DNA of 64,000 nt from Eretmocerus hayati (Eukaryota > Arthropoda > Insecta > Hymenoptera > Aphelinidae), in the NCBI GenBank assembly GCA_029851415.1, contig CM056744.1:56941797-57005796 (forward strand). The letters run 5' to 3'. Made by a program: the position numbers and the translations under genes. Each line of letters starts with the position of its first letter. Within the stretch, counting starts at the first letter, position 1. The notes under the pieces are model-generated. The model saw only the letters and a program-made list of their open reading frames with translations, was not told the origin of the DNA and did not search any database. This document shows, one piece after another, positions 11,152-21,984 of this stretch.

Positions 11152-12031
11152 CAGTACCCTGCAGAAAAAATGGAACACGGATACCTTCACTAAAATAGCT
11201 ATCATTCCGACGCGTTTGGGTTTACAACAATTTTCCAAAAAGCATTTGGAAGATGAGAAAAAATTCTATCAAATTATGTGTTTCAAAGATTTTTTGATCG
11301 GAATTTCATGCCTTGAATTGACACTCAAAATTGGGAAAATTCTCATTTCAATCAACCACCCTACATTCTTATGCAAGTCATGCTGGCGTAAAAATTCTTA
11401 CGGGATTTTGTAGTTCTTTTCAAGAACTTCAAGATCTTTTTTTGAACGTTGTTTTACGATGTTTTACACCTGAGTTACAAGCGATCTCGTAGAAAGAATT
11501 TCGTACTTGTTGAGGGTAACAAAAATACGGAAAAGGTCATAATCTACGATTTTGACGTAAAATCTTCAGAATCTTATGAAATAATCATCGGGTTTATGCC
11601 AAAGATTGGTCAAAAGTACTTCCGCCTACCTCAATTGAGAAAAACTCATGTCTCCATACTTTCAATACCCTCAACCCGTACAAAATTCTTCCTACGAGAT
11701 CGCTTGAAACTCGGGTGTGAAGAATCGCAGAACAACGTTCAAAAAAAGATTTTGAAGGTCTTGAAAAGAACTACAAAATTCCGCAAGAATTTCCACGCCA
11801 GTTTGACTTGCATAAAAATGTAGCGTGATTGATTGAAATGAGAATTTTTCCAATTTTGAGTGTCAATTCAAGGCATGAAATTTCGATCAAAAAAATCTTT
11901 GAAACACATAATTTGATAGATTTTTTTCGCTGAAATTTTTTTGCTTGAAAAATTGTGGTAGACTCAAACGCTTCGGAATGGTGGCTGTTTTAGTGAATGT
12001 ATCCGTGTTCCATTTTTTCCGCAGGGTACTG
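11152..12031. mobile_element. 880-bp Tc1/mariner-like element with ~370-bp inverted repeats
   Basis: Outer ends are CAGTACCCTGCAGAAAAA on the left and, read inward, CAGTACCCTGCGGAAAAA on the right, each flanked by TA within TATATA tracts. CAGT-type ends in a TA target are typical of Tc1/mariner. The inverted repeats run nearly to the middle (for example CGATCTCGTAG near 11490 pairs with CTACGAGATCG near 11700), leaving about 150 bp of centre. The two ~100-codon plus-strand frames show no transposase motifs. It is non-autonomous. The arms differ by scattered changes, so the insertion is not recent. Confidence 0.8.
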
Positions 12032-12047
12032 TATATATATACATATA

Positions 12048-12879
12048 AGGTCAGTGTGCCCAACTTGCCCCCATTGAGCCATTTTCTTGATAATTCTGGC
12101 TAATCTCAATATTTTCCAACGTACTTAACTCATTTCGAAGCTTGTTTCAAGACCTTTAGAATGAGCTAAGATACGTCCAATTTGGATGAAGTGGAGCCGA
12201 ACTGTTTGAATTCTCCCAAAAGGTGATTTTTGAGAGTTTAGAAAAGTGTGTACCCAACTTGTCCCCATCATTTAAAACAATGTAAATCGGCGATGAAGTG
12301 AATAAAATCGCTTTGATCCGTTTTGATCACCGTGCAGCGACATTTGTAGCTTTGAGCTGGCCCAAGACATCGTTTCCGACCTATTTTGACGTGATAAACA
12401 CGTTCTGAGTGGTAAAAAAAGCCATACTGCACGCCTTTCTGAGATAACCATATGGGGGCATGTTCGGTACACTCCGATGTTGGCCTTCTTGATTCTCAAA
12501 CCATCTTCGTGTTCTGTACATAAAATCGCTCCAAATCAGAAGTCTGCAACCCTGAAGAGCGGATTTTGAAGGTATTGAGACAAGAAATCGAATGCGCTAA
12601 GGTACGTCAAGATTGGTCGAATGAAAATAAATTGGCACCGGTTTTAGTGAACGTGATTTCCTCGGTGATTTCTTAGCCGTGCGAACACGAAAAATGGAAA
12701 ACTCACTTTATATTTTCTGGAGAACGCAGGAATGATCCGGGGTCGTTGAAAACTACGTATTTTCTCTATTTTAATATAACAAACGTAAAAAAAATTGCGG
12801 GAAGGTCAACGAGCGCCCATTCCTGAGATCGGCATATGGTGGCAAGTTGGGTACAGAGGCAAGTTGGGTACACTTACCT
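12048..12879. mobile_element. 832-bp MITE with subterminal direct repeats, internally dimeric
   Basis: Ends are AGGTCAGTGTGCCCAACTTG on the left and, read inward, AGGTAAGTGTACCCAACTTG on the right, both next to TA. The GTACCCAACTTG motif recurs near 12250 and twice at the right end. The two halves (about 12140-12480 and 12565-12860) are diverged direct repeats of each other, for example GCTAAGATACGTCCA and GCTAAGGTACGTCAA. It is probably a TA-targeting Tc1/mariner-type MITE built from a tandem dimer. No transposase is present. Confidence 0.65.
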
Positions 12880-15058
12880 TATATCTGATGGAAAATTATG
12901 TGTACGTCAAGTTGGCAGTTCTGATTTTTGATTGCGATTTTTCTTAAATATATATATATAAATTTTCCCGTGGCTTATTTATGTTGATTTATATCTTGTG
13001 TAAGTGTGTGAGTGTGAATCCTCTATGTGAGGCAGTCCATACACGAAAACTTACCGCATCAATATATATATATACATATTGACCTGCATGCTGGGTCCGG
13101 CTCAAGGATATGAGTGTTTGTGTGTGTGCGTGTGGGTGTGTAAACGTGTGTGTGTGTATTTCATGATTTTGTGTATGGTCACGATTCCGCAATTTGGTTC
13201 TTTCCGTGTTCGGTCGTACACAGTGGAGTTAGTCACTCTTGTGCTCAGGGCCTAAACGGAAAGTACCTAACGGTATCGTTCTTTACGCTTCCGAACATGT
13301 ATGTGTATGTGTGTGAAGTGCAGTATAAGTGAGAATTCATATATGTAACGTGTTTTGTACGCGTTTGAGCATTTTTGTATCTATATTGTGGTGATATATA
13401 TCTCTAGTTTATGTAGTACCAGCATGTTACATATGATTTGGATGAGTCCTTTGAGGATATTTGAAAATTGAAATGAGATTACTCATTCAGCTCCTTCTGA
13501 TCAATTGTGAGAAATATGGATGGAATGATAAAGAGAGGGAATTCGAATTATTTCTGATAGAATATTGAATTCATTTCATGAAACAGTCCGTGTATGTCTG
13601 TTCGTAGCCCATAATTTCAAGCTCACAATAGAATATATAATCCTATGGATGAGTCATTGCTAACAAGGAACCTTCAAAGGATGTGTGTAGAATGACTCAG
13701 GATTACAGGGATTTAATTGGGCTGAAATTCTATATTGGGATCCGTCTGTCAGCTAATAAGAACACCTAATATTTGTCAATACCTCAGCACTTTTGTGCGG
13801 CTCCTTTCCGCAGGCGATTGTCAAATATTGGATTCTCCGTTTGTAGGTGTCATGTCATTTAGAGATTGAAATTTTCAATGGATCTTAATTTTATGATCTA
13901 AAAAGACTTATTAGATGATTTTAAATGAATATTTATCTGTCCTATCGTCGTGGTCTTGAAGAAAGTATAAGAGTGAAATAATGTTTCTCTCAATGTATTT
14001 GAAGTTTCTGGAAATTTATGAGAAAAAAATGGAATTTCCGAGATAGAGTTTCAATTTTGAATGATTTTAACTTTCTCACTGAATTATAAATTGAAATTCA
14101 AATTTGTCGTTGATTCTATTTTATAACTGGAATGAAATGACGCCAGAGGAAGGGAACGGCTAATTTTCCCGCCCCTCTTGATTTTTATCGTTCGCATTCT
14201 GGATTCTTGCATATTGTACATATTTATTATAATATTATTCATTGATATAAATATATGTATATATATATATACACTATCACAATTTATGTTCATGGAACTA
14301 ATGACTACTGCTCAAAACTAATAATAATATTGAATTTAATGGGTGTTTTTCCGACATCTACTTCCAAGAAAAAAAACATCTTGAAGTCCCCGGATAATAG
14401 TGTCGTAGCCTGTGTGTAGAATCGTTCTATCTCAATCATTTATTTGAACATTTTTAGGAATATATTATATTTCGTATATTTATTTTTGATGCTACCTTTA
14501 TATTTTTCAGAATTGGCAGAAGGCCATGTCTACGTTGGATGACCAAGAAACCATGAATCGATTTCACTGATTTGATTGATTTCAAATTAGAATACTTAGC
14601 CTAGTTTTGGTCTTTTAAAATGATATTTGCACCCCTAAGAGGTAGCTTACTTGCACTCGGATGTAAGAGGGGGTGACTAACTCTAGAAAGGACGTTCACC
14701 GAATGCTTAATGGGTGAACGTTTTTCATAAGTGACTATTTTATTGAAAATGTAACTTCATTTATCCACCAGTACTGCATTCTCCTGACCCTCGACCCTGC
14801 TATTGATCCCTGGGATCACAGTAAAGAAATTTTGCTCCGTCCTGGAGCGCGTCGACTTCTTCTTATGATAAGTTGAGACCGACTGATGCATCATCTGTTT
14901 GTACTCTATAATATGATCTCATCAGTTGACGTCGGCGACCGTCCGGATTCCTGAGCAGGGCTGCTAACGTGAAGTCGCGATCGAGAATTAGTGTTGTTAA
15001 CTTGACATAAAGTATTTGTATATTTGTAGAATGTCTCAATAAAATATATATATATATA
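12880..15058. other. no gene recognised; TG and TA microsatellites
   Basis: Contains (TA)n near 12950, 13063 and 14255, a TG/CA-rich tract at 13000-13330, and AT-rich sequence otherwise. No coding evidence. Confidence 0.5.
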
Positions 15059-15911
15059 CAGGCATCCCTCGTTCAACGCGGTTTTGGTCAACGCGGTTTT
15101 GGTTATACGCGGTTTTTGAATTGCCACCTTTTTTTTGTTCAACGCGATTTGGGACTTGTACAACGCGGTTTTGAAAATGAAATTTCTGAAGAAAGCTTCG
15201 AATGACGTCAGCAAAAAGACGCTATCGACCGCAAGAATAACAAACAATTTACATCGAATCTGTTGAGTGCTAAAACTCGTGAATAATCACACATATAACA
15301 GTTCTGAGGAATTCTACTTTTTGATGCTGTCTTGGGTGAACGAATCGAGAGTGTATTTATTATGACGAGTCATTGATTTTCTTAGACAACTACGTCTGAT
15401 TGTTTGAACCCCTAACCAAAAAATTCAAATTTTTGTTTACATGAATCTCGGCTGTATTTTTAGCAAAGTAAATTCTATCTCTTTTCCATAATGTCTGAAA
15501 AAAGAAAACAAGTATCACCTTGCAAAAGTTCTCCCGCTGCTAAAAAGTCTCGAAAAGTGATGAACTTGGAAAAAAATCGAAAATTTTGGACATATTGAAA
15601 ACAGGTGTAAGATTTGCAGAAGTTGCGCGGAAATTTCGTGTGAATGAATCGCAACAATAAGAACTATTCGTGAAAGTGAACAGAAAGTCCGGGGAAGTTT
15701 TATGGTTTATCAGTACTAACGATATTTTCATCATTGAAAAGACTCTCATTTGATCCCAAATTCACAAAAAAAAATCGGTCATAGTTGGTCGATCATGAGT
15801 CTTGGTACGCATCCTCTACTTCTCCATAAGAGCAATGCTTTGTTCAACGCGGTTTTGCTCAACGCGGTAACCTGCCGGAACATAACCCCCGCGTTGAACG
15901 AGGGACGCCTG
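15059..15911 (+). mobile_element. Tigger/pogo-like deletion derivative, 853 bp
   Basis: The ends are CAGGCATCCCTCGTTCAACG and, read inward, CAGGCGTCCCTCGTTCAACG, each next to TA in TATATA tracts. The CAGGC..CCTCGTT start matches the known terminal pattern of Tigger elements of the pogo group. Subterminal GTTCAACGCGGTTTTG is repeated several times at both ends. It retains only the start of a transposase (separate entry), so it is a deletion derivative. Its right end abuts the (TA)n that begins the giant palindrome. Confidence 0.85.
15491..15701 (+). pseudogene. truncated pogo/Tigger transposase, CENP-B-type helix-turn-helix
   Basis: The frame opens with MSEKRKQVSPCKS and a basic stretch KKSRKV. 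After a 1-nt frameshift in the A-rich run near 15580 it continues ILDILKTGVRFAEVARKF and then, in a further frame, TIRTIRESEQKVRGSF. This is the arrangement of the N-terminal CENP-B / Psq-like DNA-binding helix-turn-helix that recognises the element's own ends. The DDE catalytic domain is absent. There are at least two frame changes, so no functional protein is expected. Identification is by family pattern. Confidence 0.7.
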
Positions 15912-16419
15912 TATATATATATATATATATATATATCGTATGACCCATCTATGGTGGACGCACCTTGGCATTTTTTTTCCTCGCGGGGTACAAATTCGAT
16001 CGAAAATGATTTTTGAATGGTTCAACCATTTGTCTTGGAAGGTGAGGTGAACAAATTCAGGAAATGGAAAATTCGATGCGAATTGGAAAATTTTTTTCCA
16101 AAAAATGCGAAAAAATACATTTGGGTGGTGGGATCGTGAAGATCGTGGAATTTTGGATATAAGATGAGTCGAGTGGTATTTTTTGGATTATCCAAAATCG
16201 ATTGTCAAGGATCCAGTAATACCAAAAATTTGAATTTCCCAGTCATGGTGGGTGGATTCTGCCGTAAGTGTCGTGAAGGTTAGTATTCCCTGGGGATTTG
16301 TTTTTGGTCAACCTGTATGTTTACATTTACTAATTTCTAACCCTCGCGCATTGCAGGTGGATTAATAAGTAGTGTAGTTTTCCAATTAGCGTGTTTTTTG
16401 TTGATTCGAAGAACCTTGA

Positions 16420-16713
16420 TTATTCAATAATACATGGGTCTCCGAATTTTCGTCGATTATCGCGGTAAATAATGGCATTGTTGACGCCGTGCCAGTCGAC
16501 AGGGGTGATTGTACCCCGTTTGTTGTCGGCAATAGCATCGCAGGTTCAGTGCTCCAGATCGTAAATAATCATTTTGCCTTCAAGAACAAGTTAAGTGTGA
16601 GTGTTGTGTCACATTATCAAAATCTCCTCAACCAGGTGTGCTCTCACTTCGAGCTCGAGTGTGTCGCGGAATCGGGTGAAACCTACAGCTATCCGTGTTG
16701 TCATGCTTCATAG
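16420..16713 (+). CDS. unidentified exon-like ORF in left palindrome arm
   Basis: The frame is open from the stop at 16417 to TAG at 16711, about 97 codons, with no convincing ATG, as expected of an internal exon. It includes PVDRGDCTPFVVGNSIAGSV and ends ESGETYSYPCCHAS. A mirrored copy with the same frame is in the right arm, where the TAG is GAG and the frame runs 18 codons further. Of the four differences noted here, two change an amino acid, one is silent and one is the stop, so there is no sign of strong constraint. I do not recognise a family. It could be a decayed gene of the palindromic element or chance. Confidence 0.3.
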   Translation, partial: LFNNTWVSEFSSIIAVNNGIVDAVPVDRGDCTPFVVGNSIAGSVLQIVNNHFAFKNKLSVSVVSHYQNLLNQVCSHFELECVAESGETYSYPCCHAS

Positions 16714-17523
16714 CGGGCTCCAATCTTTATTTCATCAATTTGCTGCTATGAGGGAGCCTTGTCATAGCAACTGAACCAGATGTATCAATTTTACAGCAGA
16801 AGCTTATTGCTTTTACTACTGAAACATACTCAGCATCTCGCCACCTGCTTGCTGAGCAACTCCCAGCAGTGCAACAGTTTATCATCTTCTAATTCTCAGA
16901 TTAGTACTATTTCATAAAGTTTACTAGTAATCACCCTATCTTCTTGCTTTTGAATGTATTCCTTTGTAGTGCTGTTTTCATTTTAGGTTTTCTCATGCCG
17001 TACAGCGAGTTCAGGTATGGCTGATGATGGTTTGGTTGTGCATTGTGTGTGGGAGCCATCATGCATCTACAATGCTGGAAACCTCCAAGACTTTGTGAGT
17101 ATTTCTCTTCAAAAACCAAAATGTATCTTATTGCTGTTCTATAACCCTTGTGAAGATTTGCGACTGTTGTCAGGCTCCATTGAGAATTCCTTTCTTTCGA
17201 AGTAAACTGATGTAGAGCTAGTGAGTTGCTCAATTGATTTTATTTGAACCAGCCTCTACTCTTGGTTGTTATGATGTGACATTATGGTTTGGATCTCTCA
17301 GTTTTAAAATCACCAAGTTCTGTCAATTTTGTGCAAACCTTTGAGAATTCATTGTTCATGTCGTTAGTGAGCAAATAAGAGTCACAATTTTGTCTTCTCT
17401 TATGCATCAAGAATGACCTCATTGTCAAATTGTCACATCTTCTCAAGATGTTGTTGATAGTTTCTTATAGTTTCATTTTTCATATTCACATGTGTTTCAG
17501 ATATCCAAAGCAGCGCAAACTAG

Positions 17524-17787
17524 GTTGTGAGCAATTGGGTTGAGACCGTGGTTGCTCTAGAGGCCTGGGATACTGATTTCAGTTTTATACCAATGTGGAC
17601 CGTTGGGCAGTTTATAGCCAGCGAATGTGAAACCCTTGCCAGTGTGGAATCTGAGCCAATGTGGATGCCTGCTCAGGTACAAATGGCTGCAACCAAGGAT
17701 TTTATTATCATCAATACAAATCTTCCATCCGCATGTTGTGTGAAACCTCTCCAATGCAGGTACGCATACTCTTGGCTTTTTTTATAG
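17524..17787 (+). CDS. unidentified ORF with plausible splice donor, left palindrome arm
   Basis: An open frame begins after TAG at 17521 and reads SNWVETVVALEAWDTDFSF, later MWMPAQVQMAATKDFIIINT, with CCVKPLQCR before a candidate donor CAG|GTACGC at 17759/17760. Composition is protein-like rather than low complexity, and the mirrored right-arm copy at 31734-31997 keeps the frame with few changes. No known domain is recognised. The AG at 17499-17500 would give an in-frame stop, so the exon start is unresolved. Confidence 0.3.
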   Translation, partial: VVSNWVETVVALEAWDTDFSFIPMWTVGQFIASECETLASVESEPMWMPAQVQMAATKDFIIINTNLPSACCVKPLQCRYAYSWLFL

Positions 17788-18711
17788 GATAACTTATGGT
17801 ATATTCTTCATTGTTTTGCCAAGCTAAAACCGTGCGTGATTACTTTCTCTTTCAGTTAACCACAAATAGCATTCCAGGATGGTCATATTTAGTTAATCAT
17901 TGCTTATTATTTTTCTTCGCTGCTCATAGTGCTGGTACCAGTTACATCTTGTAAACTTTTGTTTGCGATGCTGTATCAGTTGATCAATAACTGACTATTC
18001 CCGAGCCTAACAACTGGTGCATTCGCTGATTAATTTCTCCAAACATTAGCAAGTATCAATTCATCTAATGCTTCAACTCGAGGACATGATTTTGAGAGGC
18101 ACAGTGTAAAAATTATTTCTGTGGTGGAGAACGTGTTGCTCTGAACTGCCAACAATATAATACTGTGAGGCAAAGTTTTATTTTACAAATTATATTGGAT
18201 TTATGTTACTTATGATTCCAACCCATCTCTGCCTCAAAATATTTCTAAGTACTGGGGGATGGATTCGAATTCCTTTTCATTCGATATTGAATCTACAAAT
18301 CCGAGATGACGAACCGTCCGTGCAGCACTATTAGCAGGACCGAGGTTCAAGTGCTTGAGCAATCCTCCTCCACACATGGATCCTCATTCAATTTCCTCTA
18401 TGAACATTGCGCGATCTATGATCATGGAGAGGAGTCGAAGGATATCGCCCAAATTCCGAGAAAATGTTAGTTGCGAATCACAGCCATCAGACAATCCGTA
18501 TAACTGGTCCGAAAGCTGAACAACCAACCCTCGAGCAGTAGTAGACATGATTTTGTAATCGATTTAGATTCCAATATAATCCATTACGTGCGTAAGGACT
18601 GGGGAGGGAGGTGGCACGCGAATCCCTCCACTCGACATCCAACATTCAATCTTATTCGGATATGACGAGCGAACCCTGTAGCAGTAGTAGACCGAGGTTC
18701 AAGTGCTCGAG

Positions 18712-19745
18712 TAGTCGAGTAAGTAAGCTCCTGAATTCGTTCACTAACCGGCTAAATCCTTTCATACCCTCCAGTTTTGGGCTCAAATGATTGGTGGCAC
18801 ATCCAATAATCAACATTAATAAGAAATATTGTTCAAAAATTGGGGTAAGGCATAAATAAATAATAAAAACATGCATCTTTCCGTCCTTTTTCTGGTTTTT
18901 CCATTGTAAGTCGGAAAATATTGGTTTTTCGAGAAAACTTGTTCAGAGGTAATTTGTAGATCTCTAAACGATCTACAAAATTGGTTCACTTACTTCTTCC
19001 CGTAAAATGCATCTTTTTGGAGTTATTCGTGATCAAAGTTATGATCGAATTTGTTTAAATAAATTCGCTAAAATTGCTTATAACGGGTTCAAATTATTTT
19101 CCCTAGGTAATTGAGTCAATTTGGAAAAGAAAAGGTCCCTTGGTATTTTTTCTTTAATTTGATCGTTTTCGAGTAATGAGAAAAAGCAGATTTCGCAACT
19201 TCCAAGTCAAAGTGCTGTCATGAAAGCACCGTATTGAGGGTTAGAAGTCGCGAAATTTGCTTTTCTCATTACTCGAAAACGATCAAACGTAGGAAAAAAT
19301 ACCAAGAGACCTTTTCTTTTCAAAATTGACTCAAATACCTAGGAAAAATAATTTGTGCCCGTTATAAACAATTTTGGCAAATTTATTTAAACAAATTTGA
19401 CTATAACTTAGATCAAGAATAATTCCAAAAATACGCATTTTACGGGAAAAAAGTGTATGAACAAATTTTGTAGACCGTTTGAAGATCCACAAATTACTTT
19501 TGGACAAGTTTTCTCGAAAAACCAATATTTTCCGACTTATAATGGAAAAACCGAAAAAAGGACGGGAAAATGCATGTTTTTATTGTTTATTCATGCCTTG
19601 CCCCAATTTTTGAACAATAATTCTTATCAACATTGATTGTTGGATGCGCCACCTATCATTTGAGCCCAAATTTGGAGGGTTTGGAAGAGTTTTGCCGGTT
19701 GCTCCTAAAAGGAAGCGTCTTATCGGGGCTTACTCACTTGACTAG
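18712..19745. mobile_element. nested 1.03-kb foldback element in left arm
   Basis: An inverted repeat centred near 19222 with arms of about 500 bp. The left arm carries GTAAGTCGGAAAATATTGG and CTCATTACTCGAAAACGATC-type sequence that returns complemented on the right (CCAATATTTTCCGACTTA at 19520). It interrupts the dispersed TCTACTACTGCT module and is present at the mirrored position in the right arm, so it was there before the two arms were formed or homogenised. Confidence 0.7.
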
Positions 19746-20239
19746 AGCAATCCCCGTCCGTACCCCGATCGTATCCCAATTTTTCCATGATCATGACGAG
19801 AAATCGTATGATATCACTCGGATTCTTGGGAAATTGTGAGTTGGAACACACAGCTGCCGGGAAATCTGTAACTGGTCGGAGAGCCGAATAACCCATCCTC
19901 GATCAGTAGTTGACATGATTTCCCAAATTTTCCAGTTGATGCACTGTAATCCATTTCTATTTCGAAGTGCTCTGTTATGAGCATGAGGAATGAAGGATGT
20001 CATGCAGGTCCAATTATCCGATCTCCGCTTTCCTTTTTGGGAATGACGAATCGACCTTGCAGCAGTAGTAGAACGTGGTTCAAGTGCTCGAGCGATCCTT
20101 GTCTATACCTTGATCCGTATTAAAGTTCCTGGATGATTATGATGAGAAATTGTATAATATCGTTCAAATTATCTTGAAAATGTGAGTTGGAACCCACAGC
20201 TACCAGGGATCGGTAGATGGTCCAAGAGACCTCATCGAA

Positions 20240-21240
20240 CCATCGAGTAATGCATCCACACGTTGTCCAGTGTCAAAGCAAGGTACCCCGATCGATTCCA
20301 CAATTGAAAGTTCAATCAAAAAAGTGAGAGATCGAGAAGAAGCTGAGTAACTCGTTCTTTTTGATCAAGAAAAATGTCTTATCAGCCTCTCGTATTTGAA
20401 AATCTTTGAGTTTTCCATTTAGATGATCCTGGTAATGCATTCACACGTTCTCCATAGTCGAGGGAAGGTACCCCGATCGATTCCACAATCAAAAGTTTAA
20501 TAAAAAAATTTAGAGATCGAGAAGTAGCTGTGTGACTCGTTTTTTCGATCAAGAAGAATGTCTTATCAGCCTCTTGTATTTGAAAATCTTCAAGTTTTCC
20601 ATTCAGATAGTCCTGGTAATGCATCCACACGTCTTTCAAAGTCTAATGAAGGTACCCTGATCGATTTCACAATCGAAAGATTAATCAAAAAACTTAGAGA
20701 TCGAAAAGGAGGCGAGGAACTCGTTTTTTTCGATCGAGAAAAATGTCTTATCAGCCGAGAGGCTGATAAATGAATACGTGAGTATTCGAGAATCTTCAAG
20801 TTCCCCAATTACATGATTCTGGTAATGCATCCACACGTTCTCCAAGGTCAAAGGAAAGTACCCTGATCGATTCCACAGTCAAAAGTTTAATTAAAGAATT
20901 TAGAGATTTAAAAGAAGCCGAGAAACTCGTTTATTTCGATCGAGAAAAAGTTTTCCAATCAGATAATTCTGGTGATGGTTCCACACGTTTTCCAAGATCG
21001 AAGGAAGGTATCCTGATTAGTTCAACAATTAAAAATTCAATCAGAAAGTTTAGAGATCGAAAAGAACGCGAGTAACTCGTTTTTTTCCGATCAAGAAGAA
21101 TGTATTATCAGCCTCTCGTCTTTTAAAATCTAATCCTGGTAATGCATCCACACGCCTCCAAAGTGGAATGGAGGTATCTTAATTGATTCTACAATTAAAC
21201 ATACAATCAGAAATTTTACAGATCGAAAAGAAGGCGAGTA
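20240..21240 (+). repeat. tandem ~150-207 bp repeat, six copies
   Basis: The landmark GGTAATGCATCCACACG (with variants) starts near 20248, 20431, 20614, 20821, 20971 and 21138. Between landmarks every unit has GATCGATTCCACAATC, then AGAGATCGA.AAGAA and AACTCGTTTTT. Unit length is irregular from indels. The same unit occurs about twice in inverted orientation at 28960-29270. Confidence 0.8.
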
Positions 21241-21984
21241 ACTCGTTTTGCTTTCTCAAAAGAGAAAGCTTTCATTTGATGGTAGTAGATTTTTCCTCGA
21301 ATTCCTTTGTAAAAAATTTTTTTCTCCTCCCAGAAAGCTCTTGCATACATAAAAATTGGACTATCCTCTCCGTTTTCCCGAGATCTATCGATGGTAGGTA
21401 ACAGTTTTCCTTGATAATGCCTTGGAAAATTACAATCACCCTATCTTCCGAGCCCTCTGACCGTGTCTGTGTGTGTGTACATGTATTTCCCTTTCTATGT
21501 CGCAGCAAAACTCCTCACTGTTTCCTTCAATCCCCTCCAAATCTTGCAAACATGTCCGTTGTCATCTGTAGATGGGAACGCTACAATTTGAGCATCGCCC
21601 GACCATTATCCCTCGAATTAGAAACTTTTTTCTGAAAAATTTTTTCCCCCCATATCTTGAAAACTATCTATAAATTTTCCTCCTCCTTTGGAAAATATGA
21701 GTCCTTCAATATGAAATTTTTTTGAGGTGCTGAATCGATTGGTTGATACACAATTTTGATTTCTTCCAATTTTATCCTAGCTTCTGTGTACCCCTTCTAC
21801 ATTTGTCTCTAAGACCATGATAATGACATTTTAACAAAATTCCGTATCAACCAAGCGATTTAGCACCTCAAAAACATCAAAAATTACTTCTCTAGAAATT
21901 TTTTAAGTGGGACTCAGAATTACAAATTATTTTTGAGATATGCTTTTTTAATAAAAATCGAGAATTTGTCATCAGAAAATCTAT
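21241..21984. other. core of palindrome, no gene recognised
   Basis: Contains pyrimidine-rich sequence and a local inverted pair (TTTTTTGAGGTGCTGAATCG near 21718 with CGATTTAGCACCTCAAAAA near 21855), suggesting another small foldback of about 150 bp. Confidence 0.45.

Larger units (their letters stand above)
15930..21095 (+). repeat. left arm of the giant palindrome
   Basis: Contains, from outside in: a short ATG frame with two CxxC-spaced cysteines ending at a GT donor (16245-16280), exon-like ORFs (separate entries), a nested 1-kb palindrome, dispersed copies of a module with TCTACTACTGCT, and six ~180-bp tandem units at the inner end. The right arm keeps only about two of those units, so copy number changed after the arms separated. 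Confidence 0.8.
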
